From the NCBI RefSeq assembly GCF_000620845.1, contig NZ_KK211189.1, positions 516,162-571,161 on the forward strand: a stretch of DNA of 55,000 nt, in the 5' to 3' direction. Below the pieces are notes generated by a model. That model ran no database searches and was not told the DNA's origin. It worked only from the letters and a program-made list of their open reading frames with translations. Positions 9,144 through 17,952 of this stretch are shown here, piece by piece. The stretch's first letter is position 1. Each line of letters opens with the position of its first letter. Made by a program: the position numbers and the translations under genes. This DNA is from Exiguobacterium marinum DSM 16307 (GTDB lineage: Bacteria; Bacillota; Bacilli; Exiguobacteriales; Exiguobacteriaceae).

Positions 9144-9824
9144 ATGGTAGCTTATACAGTCGTCATCCCGGCTGCGGGAAGAGGGAAGCGGATGGGAGCA
9201 GATGCGAACAAACTCATGTTGTCGTTACGAGGCAAGCCGATTATCGCATGGACGTTACAAGTGTTCGATACCGATCCATGGTGTGAACATATCGTTTTAG
9301 CGATTCGTCCAGAGGAACGTGACTGGTTTGAAGCGATGATGGCACATATCGATACGCCGATTACATATGTAATTGGCGGAGAAGAACGACAACAGAGTGT
9401 CTACGCAGGACTGCTTGTTGTTGAAACGGACACGATTGTGATGATTCATGATGGCGCTCGTCCGTTTGTGAAACGCGAACAGCTACATCAAGTGGCGGAA
9501 GCTGCGTTACAAGGTGGAGCTATTTTAGCGGTACCGGTCAAGGATACGGTCAAACAAGTGGAGCGTCACCAAATCGAACAAACCGTGCCCCGTGAAAACT
9601 TGTGGTTGGCACAAACACCGCAAGCTTTTCAGGCCAAGGCGATTTTATCAGCGCATGAAAAAGCAGTAGAACGACAGGTGCTAGGAACGGATGATGCCAG
9701 TTTATTCGAATGGCTCGGTGAAACGGTGCAAGTGGTCCCTGGAGATTACCATAATATTAAGATGACGACACCAGAGGATTTACTGTTTGGCGATGCGATT
9801 TTAGCGAAGGGGGATTTACAATGA
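9144..9824 (+). CDS. ispD: IspD, MEP cytidylyltransferase
   Basis: IspD transfers CMP from CTP to 2-C-methyl-D-erythritol 4-phosphate in the non-mevalonate isoprenoid pathway. The nucleotide-binding signature [15 protein letters not shown] begins at about residue 9, and the [10 protein letters not shown] and VPVKDTVK segments are typical. I moved the start to ATG 9144, which has GAGAGGTG upstream and gives [12 protein letters not shown] in line with the family; an upstream frame extension from 9072 lacks homology. At 226 residues its length is normal. It overlaps ispF by ATGA, so the two pathway enzymes are coupled. Confidence 0.96.
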   Translation: MVAYTVVIPAAGRGKRMGADANKLMLSLRGKPIIAWTLQVFDTDPWCEHIVLAIRPEERDWFEAMMAHIDTPITYVIGGEERQQSVYAGLLVVETDTIVMIHDGARPFVKREQLHQVAEAALQGGAILAVPVKDTVKQVERHQIEQTVPRENLWLAQTPQAFQAKAILSAHEKAVERQVLGTDDASLFEWLGETVQVVPGDYHNIKMTTPEDLLFGDAILAKGDLQ

Positions 9825-10294
9825 GAATTGGTCAAGGGTTTGATGTACATGCATTTGCGGAAGGACGTCCGTTAATATTAGGTGGAATCGACATCCCACA
9901 TGAGCGTGGACTTCTCGGTCATTCTGATGCGGATGTGTTGCTCCATACGATTGCCGATGCGGCGCTCGGAGCGATTGCGGCAGGCGATATCGGGAAGCAT
10001 TTTCCTGATACAGATTCCGAATTCAAAGATGCGGATTCGAAAGTGTTACTTCGCCACGTATGGCAACTTGTGAAAGACGAGGGGTATGTCCTCGGAAATG
10101 TGGATGCGACGGTCATGGCACAACGTCCGAAATTGCGCCCCTACATTGATGAGATGCGCGCGGTCATCGCAGATCTTCTTGAAGCGGATATTGAACAGGT
10201 AAACGTGAAAGCGACGACGACGGAGAAGCTCGGCTTCACTGGACGAGAAGAAGGAATCGCAGCACAGGCGGTCATCTTACTCAACCGGGCTTGA
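9821..10294 (+). CDS. ispF: IspF, MECDP synthase
   Basis: IspF cyclises CDP-methylerythritol 2-phosphate to 2-C-methyl-D-erythritol 2,4-cyclodiphosphate and releases CMP. It acts as a trimer with zinc at each interface. The zinc ligands Asp8 and His10 are seen in GQGFDVHAF, and His42 lies in [12 protein letters not shown]. The C-terminal [17 protein letters not shown] is the CMP-binding signature. It is 157 residues long, as expected. The start overlaps the ispD stop (ATGA). Confidence 0.97.
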   Translation: MRIGQGFDVHAFAEGRPLILGGIDIPHERGLLGHSDADVLLHTIADAALGAIAAGDIGKHFPDTDSEFKDADSKVLLRHVWQLVKDEGYVLGNVDATVMAQRPKLRPYIDEMRAVIADLLEADIEQVNVKATTTEKLGFTGREEGIAAQAVILLNRA

Positions 10295-10300
10295 CAGAAA

Positions 10301-10309
10301 TGGTATACT
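10301..10309 (+). promoter_or_regulatory. Extended -10 promoter candidate for gltX
   Basis: TGGTATACT fits an extended -10 element 34 nt before gltX. The nearby TTGACA at 10291 is only 7 bp away, so it cannot be its -35 box. Confidence 0.45.
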
Positions 10310-10342
10310 ATTTGGGCAGAAGAGAAGAAAGGTGGAACTATT

Positions 10343-11797
10343 ATGAGTGAAGTGCGTGTACGCTATGCGCCTAGTCCGACGGGGCATCTCCATATCGGAA
10401 ATGCGCGGACTGCGTTGTTTAACTACTTATTTGCTCGCCATGCAGGCGGGAAATTGATTCTTCGAATTGAAGATACTGACCAAAAACGGAACGTGTTGAA
10501 CGGTGTCGAAAGTCAAATGAAGTACTTAGAATGGCTTGGCATCGACTGGGATGAAGGTCCAGGCCGTGACGGCGACTACGGTCCATATTACCAAATGGAG
10601 CGTCTTGCGATTTATGAGAAATATGTCAATGAGTTGATGAGCAAAGGTCTTGCTTATAAATGTTACATGACATCTGAAGAGCTCGAAGCGGAGCGTGAAG
10701 CTCAAATCGCTCGTGGAGAGGCACCGCGTTACTCGGGTGCGCACCGTAACCTCACTGCCGAAGAACGTGAAGCATTTGAAGCGGAAGGCCGCAAGCCATC
10801 GATTCGAATTCGGGTGCCAGAAGGCGTGACGTATAAGTGGACGGATGTCGTTAAAGGAGACGTCTCCTTTGAATCGAAAGACTTTGGAGATTGGGTCATC
10901 GTGAAACAAGATGGGATTCCAACATACAACTTCGCTGTTGTCGTAGATGATCATTTGATGAACATCAGTCACGTATTGCGTGGGGATGACCACATCGCAA
11001 ACACACCAAAACAGATGATGGTATATGATGCGCTCGGTTGGGAGTATCCGGAGTTTGGTCACATGACCCTCATATATAACGACCAACACAAGAAGTTGTC
11101 AAAACGTGACGAATCGATTATCCAGTTCATCGAACAGTATGCCGATCTCGGTTACTTGCCTGAGGCGCTCTTCAACTTCATTTCTCTTCTTGGCTGGTCA
11201 CCAGTCGGGGAAGAAGAAATTTTCTCAAAAGAAGAGTTCATTCAAATGTTTGATGCGAACCGATTGTCGAAGAGTCCGGCTGTGTTTGACCAACAAAAAC
11301 TTTCTTGGATCAACAGTGTATACATGAAGAAGGCCACGCTTGACGAAGTGGTGGCACTCAGTTTACCATTCTTACAAGAAGCAGGACGATTACCCGAGGC
11401 GGTATCTGTCGAGGAAGCGGATTGGGCGACAAACTTGATCGCATTGTATAAAGAACAAATGACGCACGGGGCAGAGATTGTCGCGTTGACAGACTTGTTC
11501 TTCAAAGATGAAATCGAGTATGACGAGGAAGCGAATGTTGTCCTTTCAGGTGAAACGGTACCTGCTGTTCTTGCAGAGTTCAAACAGCAACTCGAAGGAA
11601 TCGAAGACTTCACACCGGAAGCGATTAAAGCGGCGACGAAAGCGACTCAAAAAGCTACCGGTCAAAAAGGAAAGAACTTGTTCATGCCGATCCGTGTCGC
11701 CACGACAGGACAAACACATGGGCCAGAACTCCCGAACGCCATTTCATTAATTGGAAAAGAGCGTGTATTGAAGCGTCTGACAACTTTATTAGCGTAA
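10343..11797 (+). CDS. gltX: GltX, glutamyl-tRNA synthetase
   Basis: GltX charges tRNA-Glu and, in organisms without GlnRS, also tRNA-Gln for later amidation. This class I synthetase shows the HIGH-type motif in [12 protein letters not shown] and the KMSKS-type motif in HKKLSKRD, with [10 protein letters not shown] forming part of the active site and a C-terminal helical anticodon-binding region. It is 484 residues long, normal for Firmicutes. The start ATG 10343 follows GAAAGGTGG. It is separated from cysE-cysS by a T-box leader, so the cysteine genes are controlled independently. Confidence 0.97.
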   Translation: MSEVRVRYAPSPTGHLHIGNARTALFNYLFARHAGGKLILRIEDTDQKRNVLNGVESQMKYLEWLGIDWDEGPGRDGDYGPYYQMERLAIYEKYVNELMSKGLAYKCYMTSEELEAEREAQIARGEAPRYSGAHRNLTAEEREAFEAEGRKPSIRIRVPEGVTYKWTDVVKGDVSFESKDFGDWVIVKQDGIPTYNFAVVVDDHLMNISHVLRGDDHIANTPKQMMVYDALGWEYPEFGHMTLIYNDQHKKLSKRDESIIQFIEQYADLGYLPEALFNFISLLGWSPVGEEEIFSKEEFIQMFDANRLSKSPAVFDQQKLSWINSVYMKKATLDEVVALSLPFLQEAGRLPEAVSVEEADWATNLIALYKEQMTHGAEIVALTDLFFKDEIEYDEEANVVLSGETVPAVLAEFKQQLEGIEDFTPEAIKAATKATQKATGQKGKNLFMPIRVATTGQTHGPELPNAISLIGKERVLKRLTTLLA

Positions 11798-11807
11798 TAA
11801 AGGCATC

Positions 11808-12035
11808 GATGAGGAAAGTAAGCGGTACGACACGTTGCAGAGACTAGGACCTAGGCTGGGAGTTCTAGATGTGTCCCCCGAAGAAGTGCACCTCGGAGCC
11901 GTCTCGGCGATATGTAGTCGAGGCCGTGACTCGGCGTTAACGGGATTTGAGAGGGGAACACTTTTCCCAAACAGAGTGGAACCGCGCTTACGGCGTCTCT
12001 GTGCCTTGGCACAGGGGCGTCTTTGTTTTTGTATA
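11808..12035 (+). promoter_or_regulatory. Cysteine-responsive T-box leader upstream of cysE-cysS
   Basis: The leader contains GAGGAAAGTA (stem I AGTA bulge side), a long stem I region, and the T-box core GTGGAACCGCG at 11976-11986, ending in a terminator at 11992-12032. The proposed specifier is TGC at 11887-11889, on the 3' side just before CCTC, which can pair with GAGG at the start of stem I. The core reads TGGA; its variable A is complementary to the U discriminator typical of tRNA-Cys. Uncharged tRNA-Cys would stabilise the antiterminator and switch on cysE, cysS and downstream genes. Confidence 0.92.
11992..12032 (+). terminator. T-box attenuator terminator
   Basis: GGCGTCTCTGTGCC pairs with GGCACAGGGGCGTC around a TT-containing loop, followed by TTTGTTTTT. 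Formation competes with the antiterminator that includes the T-box core immediately upstream. Confidence 0.9.
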
Positions 12036-12054
12036 AGAAAAGGAGATATCGATT

Positions 12055-12744
12055 ATGGGATTTTGGAGCAGTGTACGCGAAGACTTGCGGACTGTCCTGG
12101 AACTAGACCCTGCCGCTCGATCAAAAGTGGAGGTCGCAATGACGTATCCAGGATTGCACGCTATTTGGGCACATCGCATCGCACACGGATTATGGAAACG
12201 AAACGTGAAGCTAGTGGCTAAGTTATTAGCCCAGTTCAGTCGCTGGGTGACCGGGATTGAAATTCATCCTGGCGCAGTTGTCGGTAACCGGGTATTTATC
12301 GATCACGGTTTCGGCGTCGTCATCGGAGAGACAGCCATTATCGGAAATGACGTGACGATTTATCAAGGCGTCACACTCGGTGGAACCGGGAAAGAAAAAG
12401 GGAAGCGACACCCGACGATTGGAAGTGACGTCCTCATTTCAGCCGGGGCAAAAGTGCTTGGAAACATCACGATTGGCGATTGCGTCAAAATCGGGGCAAG
12501 TTCCGTCGTCTTGAATGATGTACCGTCTGATTCGACTGTGGTCGGGATTCCGGGTCGGGTCGTTATTCGAAACGGCAAACGTGTGAAACAACACGACTTA
12601 GATCACCGCCTGCCTGATCCGGACCGCGAATGCCAAGAACGTCTTGAAAATGCTGTGGCAGAACTTCAACATAAATTAGAGACGCTTGAAAAGCGAATGG
12701 AGGAGAAGACACATGATTCAGCTGTACAACAGTCTCACGAATAA
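12055..12744 (+). CDS. cysE: CysE, serine O-acetyltransferase
   Basis: CysE acetylates serine with acetyl-CoA, the first step of cysteine synthesis. Of its 229 residues, the N-terminal helical domain ([15 protein letters not shown]) is followed by left-handed beta-helix hexapeptide repeats from [18 protein letters not shown] to GIPGRVV (about 62-170). The segment [17 protein letters not shown] includes the conserved active-site His. A charged tail of about 50 residues follows. ATG 12055 is preceded by AAGGAG. It lies directly downstream of the cysteine T-box and overlaps cysS by 32 nt, so synthesis and charging of cysteine are co-regulated. Confidence 0.96.
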   Translation: MGFWSSVREDLRTVLELDPAARSKVEVAMTYPGLHAIWAHRIAHGLWKRNVKLVAKLLAQFSRWVTGIEIHPGAVVGNRVFIDHGFGVVIGETAIIGNDVTIYQGVTLGGTGKEKGKRHPTIGSDVLISAGAKVLGNITIGDCVKIGASSVVLNDVPSDSTVVGIPGRVVIRNGKRVKQHDLDHRLPDPDRECQERLENAVAELQHKLETLEKRMEEKTHDSAVQQSHE

Positions 12745-14110
12745 AAAAGAACCGTTTGTCCCGCTTGTTCCGGGTAAAGTATCGATGTATGTTTGTGGAC
12801 CAACCGTCTATAACTATATCCATGTCGGCAATGCCCGTCCGGCGATTGCCTTCGATACAGTTCGTCGCTATTTGACGTATTGTGGGTATGAGGTGAAATA
12901 CGTCTTGAACTTCACGGACGTGGACGACAAAATCATTCGTACCGCCAACGAATTAGGTGAAGACACCGAAACGTTGACGAATCGTTACATTGACGCATAT
13001 TTAGCGGATACAGGAGCCCTTAACGTGCAACCTGCGGACGTACATCCACGTGTTACCGATACAATGGAAGAGATTATCGAGTTCATTCGTCAGTTAGAGA
13101 CGGAAGGGTTCGCTTATGAATCCGAAGGCGATGTCTATTTCCGGACGAAGAAGTTTGAAACATACGGGAAACTAAGTCAGCAATCGATTGAAGATTTGCG
13201 GGCAGGCTCACGCGTCGATGTCGGGGAAAAGAAAGAAGACCCGCTCGACTTTGTCTTGTGGAAAGCGGCTAAGCCGGATGAACCATCATGGAATAGTCCA
13301 TGGGGCAAAGGTCGTCCGGGCTGGCATATCGAATGCTCGGCGATGGCGAAAAAACATCTCGGGGCAACGATCGACATCCATGCGGGTGGGCATGATTTAA
13401 AATTCCCACACCACGAGAACGAGATTGCCCAATCGGAAGCGTGCAACCATGCGAAGTTCGCCAACTATTGGTTGCATAACGGGTTCATCAATATTGAAAA
13501 CGAGAAGATGTCTAAGTCACTCGGAAACTTCCTCCTCGTCCATGAAGCACTGAAGGAAGTCGATCCGATGGTACTACGTTTCTTCATGTTGTCTGTTCAT
13601 TACCGTCATCCCATCAACTATAGCCGTGAATTGATTGAACAAGCGGCGAACGGGTGGGACCGAATTAAAGAAGCGTATCAAAATATTGAATACCGCTTAT
13701 CGGTAACAGCCGGACTCGGGGAACCGAGCGAGTCGATGGAACGGAAACTTGAATCGATCAAGACGGCTTTCATTGAGTCGATGGATGATGACATCAATAC
13801 AGCAAACGCTGTGACGGTCTTATTTGACTTAGCACGAGAAGCAAACATTTATGCGAAAGCGGACCATGTGGCAAAAGCGACACTCGAGCAGGTTCTTTCA
13901 CTATTCGATGAATTGACGGGTGTGCTCGGTTTGACGTTGGCAGAAGAAAAAGAACTACTGGATGCCGAGATTGACCGATTGATTCAAGAACGAAATGATG
14001 CACGGGCGGCACGTAATTTTGCCCGAGCCGACGAGATTCGTGATTTACTAAAAGAACAAAACATCCAACTCGAAGACACGGCCCAAGGGGTTCGGTGGAA
14101 GCGGTTATGA
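12713..14110 (+). CDS. cysS: CysS, cysteinyl-tRNA synthetase
   Basis: CysS is the class I synthetase that charges tRNA-Cys. [19 protein letters not shown] contains the zinc-ligand Cys and the HIGH-type motif; ECSAMAKK and [13 protein letters not shown] supply the other zinc ligands; KMSKSLGN is the KMSKS loop. The start at ATG 12713 is preferred over an upstream in-frame codon at 12686 because GGAGGAG lies 7-8 nt before it and the protein then begins [10 protein letters not shown] as in relatives. It is 465 residues long. It overlaps cysE upstream and mrnC downstream. Confidence 0.96.
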   Translation: MIQLYNSLTNKKEPFVPLVPGKVSMYVCGPTVYNYIHVGNARPAIAFDTVRRYLTYCGYEVKYVLNFTDVDDKIIRTANELGEDTETLTNRYIDAYLADTGALNVQPADVHPRVTDTMEEIIEFIRQLETEGFAYESEGDVYFRTKKFETYGKLSQQSIEDLRAGSRVDVGEKKEDPLDFVLWKAAKPDEPSWNSPWGKGRPGWHIECSAMAKKHLGATIDIHAGGHDLKFPHHENEIAQSEACNHAKFANYWLHNGFINIENEKMSKSLGNFLLVHEALKEVDPMVLRFFMLSVHYRHPINYSRELIEQAANGWDRIKEAYQNIEYRLSVTAGLGEPSESMERKLESIKTAFIESMDDDINTANAVTVLFDLAREANIYAKADHVAKATLEQVLSLFDELTGVLGLTLAEEKELLDAEIDRLIQERNDARAARNFARADEIRDLLKEQNIQLEDTAQGVRWKRL

Positions 14111-14511
14111 TGCAACCGAAACAAATGAATGCCCTCGCCCTAGCCTACATGGGGGACGTGGTATATGAATTGGCCGTACGGAAACGGTTGCTCGAGAAAG
14201 GATTGACGCGCCCGAACGATTTACACCGGGGCGCGGTCCGCTACGTCAATGCACGGGCACAGGCGAGCGTCGTGACCCATTGGCTAGAAATGGACTTATT
14301 GACGGAAGAAGAGCAAGCCATCGTCAGACGTGGTAAGAATGCGAAGTCAGGATCAATCCCGAAGCGGGTTGATGTTCACACTTATCGTTACTCCACAGCG
14401 TTCGAGGCGTTGATTGGATATATCTATTTGACAGAAAGAAGGGATCGTCTTGAAGAACTCATCAAACAAGCGTTCGAACGACTCGAAGCCGAATCGTTCG
14501 AATCGACATGA
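14107..14511 (+). CDS. mrnC: MrnC, Mini-ribonuclease 3
   Basis: Mini-III is an RNase III-like enzyme without the double-stranded RNA-binding domain; in B. subtilis it trims 23S rRNA ends. [16 protein letters not shown] holds the catalytic acidic residue, [10 protein letters not shown] is a family motif, and [17 protein letters not shown] contains the second acidic site. I use ATG 14107, which overlaps the cysS stop; ATG 14110 or GTG 14095 are alternatives. It is about 134 residues long, as expected. Its 3' end overlaps the proposed rlmB start by 62 nt. Confidence 0.93.
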   Translation: MMQPKQMNALALAYMGDVVYELAVRKRLLEKGLTRPNDLHRGAVRYVNARAQASVVTHWLEMDLLTEEEQAIVRRGKNAKSGSIPKRVDVHTYRYSTAFEALIGYIYLTERRDRLEELIKQAFERLEAESFEST

Positions 14512-15370
14512 CGGAAAGCGGGGAGCGGAGAAACGAACATTTGACCGCCCTCGTGGTGAACGACCAGAACGTGCACGTCGCCAGAAAGCCGAGCGTCCGG
14601 ATTATAAAGAAGTGGACGTGATGGAGGAAGGGATTGACTTCCTTTATGGCCGAAATCCCGTACTCGAAGCACTTCGAAGCGGCCGTGACATGAACAAAGT
14701 GTTTATTATGGAAGGGCAACAAAAAGGCCCGCTCGCCCAAATCATTGCGATGGCGAATGAAGCATCAGTTCAAGTTTCTTTCGTACCCAAAACGAAACTC
14801 GAGAAGATGGCAGGCAGTGAGCATCACCAAGGTGTCGTTGCAGCCGTAGCGGCTTATGAATACAAAACGATTGAGGATATGTTTGCACTTGCTGCTTCAA
14901 AAGAGGAAACACCGCTCATCATCCTGTTGGATGAGCTAGAGGACCCGCATAATCTAGGTTCGATTTTACGGACGGCAGATGCAATCGGGGCACACGGAAT
15001 CATTATTCCAAAACGCCGTTCGGTTGGTTTGACCCAAACGGTCGCCAAAGCGTCGACTGGGGCGATTGAGTATATTCCAGTTGCGCGCGTGACGAATTTG
15101 ACGCGAACGCTTGAAGAATTGAAGGAAAAAGGACTATGGGTCGTCGGGACCGATGCGAAAGAGAGTCAGGACTATCGTCGATTAGATGGAAATATGCCGC
15201 TTGTCGTGGTCATCGGAAGTGAAGGCAAGGGGATGAGCCGACTCGTGCGTGAATCGTGTGACTTCCTCGTCCATTTACCGATGGTCGGTCATGTCACGTC
15301 ACTCAACGCATCTGTTGCAGCAGCGCTCCTTCTGTACGAAGTGCATCGCTCACGCCACCCGTTAGCATGA
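14450..15370 (+). CDS. rlmB: RlmB-type SpoU 2'-O-ribose rRNA methyltransferase
   Basis: RlmB methylates the 2'-OH of a 23S rRNA nucleotide (G2251 in E. coli). The catalytic domain (about residue 145 onward) shows the SPOUT motifs DPHNLGSILRTADAIGAHG, VIGSEGKGMSRLV and VTSLNASVAAALLLYE, preceded by an L30e-like substrate-binding domain starting at FLYGRNPVLEAL. The first ~57 residues are Lys/Arg/Pro-rich and low in complexity. TTG 14450 is the only plausible start that keeps this extension; ATG 14621 would give a short form like B. subtilis. The start choice is therefore uncertain, while the family call is firm. The stop overlaps rae1 by ATGA. Confidence 0.9.
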   Translation: MKNSSNKRSNDSKPNRSNRHDGKRGAEKRTFDRPRGERPERARRQKAERPDYKEVDVMEEGIDFLYGRNPVLEALRSGRDMNKVFIMEGQQKGPLAQIIAMANEASVQVSFVPKTKLEKMAGSEHHQGVVAAVAAYEYKTIEDMFALAASKEETPLIILLDELEDPHNLGSILRTADAIGAHGIIIPKRRSVGLTQTVAKASTGAIEYIPVARVTNLTRTLEELKEKGLWVVGTDAKESQDYRRLDGNMPLVVVIGSEGKGMSRLVRESCDFLVHLPMVGHVTSLNASVAAALLLYEVHRSRHPLA

Positions 15371-15906
15371 GTATTCTAAAACGCGAGCTCCTTCTTGTAG
15401 ATGGATATAACATTATCGGAGCGTGGCCACATTTAAGAAGTTTGCGCGATGTAGATTTTGATCAGGCGCGCAACCTCTTGATTGAAGCGATGGCAGAATA
15501 TCAAGCTGTATCCGGCAAAGAGGTCACAATCGTGTTTGATGCTCATATGCGGTATGGTCGTGAAGCAAAAGAGAAGCGCAGTCGTGTCGATGTCATTTAT
15601 ACGAAAGAAAATGAGACAGCTGACGAATGGATTGAGCGACGAGCGCATGAATTGGTCGATGACCGACTCGTGACATTATTCGTTGCGACAAACGATTTCA
15701 CCGAGCAATGGGTTATTTTTGGCCAAGGTGCATTACGCGTTCCTGCGACCGAACTGTTAAAAGATTGGAAGCATGCGAAAACACTGATTGAGCAACAACG
15801 GATGTCGTTAGAAAAGGAACAATCCAATCGAAAGACAATCGATATTCCTCCGCACATTCAAGCGCGCTTTGAAGAAATGCGACGACGTAAATCAAAAGGT
15901 GACTGA
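15367..15906 (+). CDS. rae1: Rae1 (YacP), ribosome-associated A-site endoribonuclease
   Basis: This is a NYN/PIN-like nuclease that in B. subtilis enters the ribosomal A site and cleaves certain mRNAs during translation. LLLVDGYNIIGAWP carries the first catalytic Asp, and TIVFDAH and LFVATNDFTEQW match the acidic active-site strands. Its 179 residues are slightly more than the B. subtilis protein. It overlaps rlmB by four bases, and an intrinsic terminator follows directly, so it ends the cysE-rae1 transcription unit. Confidence 0.93.
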   Translation: MSILKRELLLVDGYNIIGAWPHLRSLRDVDFDQARNLLIEAMAEYQAVSGKEVTIVFDAHMRYGREAKEKRSRVDVIYTKENETADEWIERRAHELVDDRLVTLFVATNDFTEQWVIFGQGALRVPATELLKDWKHAKTLIEQQRMSLEKEQSNRKTIDIPPHIQARFEEMRRRKSKGD

Positions 15907-15915
15907 AATCACGGG

Positions 15916-15945
15916 CGAGTTCATGGAATGGACTCGTCTTTGTTT
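15916..15945 (+). terminator. Intrinsic terminator after rae1
   Basis: CGAGTTCAT (15916-15924) pairs with ATGGACTCG (15928-15936, one G-U pair) around GGA, followed by TCTTTGTTT. Confidence 0.8.
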
Positions 15946-16036
15946 CGATTTTGACATTTTTTTGCAAAGGAATGTTGTATACTATTACATATATGAGTTA
16001 CACATTATTCAATTGACGGAATTTTTAGAAATTTGT

Positions 16037-16066
16037 TTGACGCATAGGAGTAGGGCGTCCTATAAT
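16037..16066 (+). promoter_or_regulatory. sigH promoter
   Basis: TTGACG at 16037-16042 and a perfect TATAAT at 16061-16066 are separated by 18 bp, 50 nt before sigH. A second TTGACA (15951) with TATACT (15978) lies upstream but with a 21-bp spacer, so it is less convincing. Confidence 0.8.
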
Positions 16067-16115
16067 GGGGCAAAACCTTACATAGTTCAGGATCAATCGC
16101 CGGGGGGGAACGAGC

Positions 16116-16757
16116 ATGAACGGATGGCCGTACGAACAGTTTGAAAAAATGTCAGACGAAGAGTTGGTCTTATTGGCGCGAAACGAAGGGGATAGCGATG
16201 CGCTTGAGTTTTTGATTGAACGATACCGGTATTTTGTGCGGGCGAAGGCGCGCTCATACTTTTTGATTGGGGCAGATCATGAGGACATCGTCCAAGAAGG
16301 CATGATCGGTCTTTACAAAGGGGTGCGTGACTACAAAGACGAACGGCTCGCGTCATTCAAAAGCTTTGCTGAAATGTGCATCACACGTCAGATGATTACT
16401 GCAATCAAGACGGCGACACGTCAAAAGCACATTCCGCTCAATTCATACGTTTCGCTCGATAAACCGATTTTTGATGAAGAATCCGATCGAACATTGCTTG
16501 ATGTTATCTTGCCTCCACATCCTACCGACCCTCAGGAATTGATTGTGACACAGGAAGAGCAAACGTTCATGGAAGAGAAGATGGAAGAAATTTTAAGTGA
16601 CTTGGAGCGGAAAGTATTGCGTCTTTATTTAGACGGACGTTCTTATCAAGAGATTTCAGACGACTTGGATCGTCATGTCAAATCAATTGATAATGCGTTA
16701 CAGCGTGTGAAGAAGAAATTTGAACGCCATGTCGATGTTCGGACGCTTACAAGCTAA
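16116..16757 (+). CDS. sigH: SigH, sigma-70 family alternative sigma factor
   Basis: SigH (Spo0H) in bacilli directs early sporulation, competence and post-exponential genes; related non-sporulating genera keep it for competence and stress roles. Region 2 is clear (DSDALEFLIERYRYFVRAKAR, DHEDIVQEGMIGLYKGVRDY, FKSFAEMCITRQMITAI), and region 4 ends with ERKVLRLYLDGRSYQEISDDLDRHVKSIDNALQRVKKK. Its 213 residues are normal. ATG 16116 follows a G-rich ribosome site. Its position between rae1 and rpmG-secE-nusG is the same as in B. subtilis. Confidence 0.95.
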   Translation: MNGWPYEQFEKMSDEELVLLARNEGDSDALEFLIERYRYFVRAKARSYFLIGADHEDIVQEGMIGLYKGVRDYKDERLASFKSFAEMCITRQMITAIKTATRQKHIPLNSYVSLDKPIFDEESDRTLLDVILPPHPTDPQELIVTQEEQTFMEEKMEEILSDLERKVLRLYLDGRSYQEISDDLDRHVKSIDNALQRVKKKFERHVDVRTLTS

Positions 16758-16814
16758 CCGATTATTGACCGCGTGCCTCCTATGTGATACTTTAAAAGTA
16801 GCGCCTTGTCCGTA

Positions 16815-16850
16815 GACGCCATTTACAGGAGGCGTTTTTTTTTCGCTCTT
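16815..16850 (+). terminator. Intrinsic terminator after sigH
   Basis: GACGCC and GGCGTT-type arms around ATTTACAGGA are followed by nine T residues. It separates sigH from rpmG-secE-nusG. Confidence 0.8.
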
Positions 16851-16885
16851 TTTTAAGAGAGAGTAGTCGAAAGGGGCGCTTATGA

Positions 16886-17032
16886 ATGGCAAAGAAAGTA
16901 AGTCTCGCTTGTTCAGAATGCGGGTCTCGAGAGTATTCGACGACAAAGAAAGATGGTGTGTCGACACGACTTGAAATGAAAAAGTTTTGTCGCCGCTGTA
17001 ATGCGCATACGATGCATCGGGAATCAAAGTAA
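16886..17032 (+). CDS. rpmG: Ribosomal protein L33, zinc-binding (C+) form
   Basis: The 48-residue ORF begins [20 protein letters not shown] and contains two Cys pairs (CSEC and CRRC) that form the zinc ribbon of C+ L33, a component of the large subunit near the E site. ATG 16886 gives the family-like start; ATG 16882 is out of frame. It precedes secE by 34 nt, as in Bacillus where this L33 copy sits before secE. Confidence 0.94.
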   Translation: MAKKVSLACSECGSREYSTTKKDGVSTRLEMKKFCRRCNAHTMHRESK

Positions 17033-17066
17033 CGTAGATTGGCATTCAATGTAGGAGGAAGCTACC

Positions 17067-17237
17067 ATGAACTTTTTGCGCGACGTATGGAAAGAGTTGA
17101 AGAAAACGAGTTGGCCTACTCGTAAAGAACTCACGAAATATACCATTACCGTCATCGCGACCGTTGTCGTGATTGGCCTGTTCGTGTTCGGCGTAGATAC
17201 TGGAGTCAGCTATCTCGTCAATTTATTGATTAACTAA
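17067..17237 (+). CDS. secE: SecE, preprotein translocase subunit
   Basis: SecE clamps SecY in the membrane as part of the SecYEG channel. The 56-residue protein has the conserved amphipathic stretch FLRDVWKELKKTSWPTRKEL followed by one membrane span (TVIATVVVIGLFVFGV). This is the single-span form typical of Gram-positives. ATG 17067 follows AGGAGG by 7 nt. It is followed closely by nusG, a widely conserved pairing. Confidence 0.96.
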   Translation: MNFLRDVWKELKKTSWPTRKELTKYTITVIATVVVIGLFVFGVDTGVSYLVNLLIN

Positions 17238-17253
17238 GGAAGAGGTGAAAGCC

Positions 17254-17805
17254 GTGGAGAAACAATGGTTTGTTGTCCAGACGTACTCAGGTTTTGAGAA
17301 TAACGTCAAAGAAAACCTAGAACGTCGAATCGGTTCGATGAACATGGAAGATAAAATTTTCCGCGTCCTCGTCCCGACTGAAACGACACAAGAAGAAGTC
17401 ACATTAAAGAGTGGCGAGAAGAAAATCAAAGAGCGTGAAGTCAAAAACTTCCCGGGCTATGTGTTCGTAGAGATGGTCATGACTGACGATTCATGGTATG
17501 TTGTCCGCAACACGCCTAACGTCACCGGCTTCCTCGGTTCAACCGGCGGTGGGGCCAAGCCGATCCCGCTTCAACCGGATGAAGTGACAAATGTCTTGTC
17601 GCAAATGGGACTCATCGAGAAGAAAGATCGTTACAATTACGAACTCGGTGACCTTGTCCGTGTGAAAGAAGGCGCGTTCGAGAACTTTGAAGGTACGATT
17701 GACGAAATCGAAGCTGACAAAGAGAAGCTCAAAGTCGTGGTCGATATGTTCGGTCGCGAAACAAAAATTGAGCTTGATTTCGAACAAGTTCAGAAAATTA
17801 ACTAA
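17254..17805 (+). CDS. nusG: NusG, transcription elongation/termination factor
   Basis: NusG binds RNA polymerase through its NGN domain and affects pausing, termination and coupling with ribosomes. KQWFVVQTYSGFENNVKENL opens the NGN domain, FPGYVFVEMVMTDDSWYVVRNTPNVTGF is its conserved core, and the C-terminal KOW motif is DLVRVKEGAFENFEGTIDEI. GTG 17254 (MEKQWFVVQ) matches the family start and lies 6 nt after AAGAGGTG. GTG 17245 is in frame but overlaps the ribosome site. A dedicated promoter for rplK follows. Confidence 0.95.
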   Translation: MEKQWFVVQTYSGFENNVKENLERRIGSMNMEDKIFRVLVPTETTQEEVTLKSGEKKIKEREVKNFPGYVFVEMVMTDDSWYVVRNTPNVTGFLGSTGGGAKPIPLQPDEVTNVLSQMGLIEKKDRYNYELGDLVRVKEGAFENFEGTIDEIEADKEKLKVVVDMFGRETKIELDFEQVQKIN

Positions 17806-17811
17806 ACCCAC

Positions 17812-17840
17812 TTGCTAATCCGTAAAACGGATGGTACAAT
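17812..17840 (+). promoter_or_regulatory. rplK-rplA promoter
   Basis: TTGCTA at 17812-17817 and TACAAT at 17835-17840 are 17 bp apart, with an extended -10 (TGG before TACAAT). Confidence 0.8.
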
Positions 17841-17854
17841 CGGAAATGTTTGAT

Positions 17855-17928
17855 GTTGTGCTTTATTTCGGTACAAACTCGACCTAATAGATTGAGTGGG
17901 AGGGCGCACAACGTCCAAGAAACCACAT
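17855..17928 (+). promoter_or_regulatory. rplK leader with L1-binding-site-like motif
   Basis: GTGGGAGG (17896-17903) and AACCACA (17921-17927) enclose a small stem (GGGCG/CGTCC around CACAA), giving an outer GTGG/CCAC helix. GTTGTGC at 17855-17861 can alternatively pair with GCACAAC at 17906-17912, which would disrupt it. The layout resembles the L1-recognition element used to repress L11-L1 translation. That assignment is an inference from form and position. Confidence 0.6.
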
Positions 17929-17952
17929 TTTAGACTTAAGGAGGTGTGTCTC

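Noticed and set aside
10291-10309. TTGACA followed by TATACT as a gltX promoter
   Set aside because: The spacer is only 7 bp, far too short for sigma-A; only the extended -10 part was kept as a weak candidate.
15951-15983. TTGACA and TATACT upstream of sigH as the main promoter
   Set aside because: The 21-bp spacer is outside the usual 16-18 bp; the downstream TTGACG-18-TATAAT pair is better.
17896-17952. N-terminal extension of L11 encoded in the rplK leader
   Set aside because: The standard 141-residue L11 begins at GTG 17953 after AAGGAGG; the extension coincides with a structured regulatory motif.
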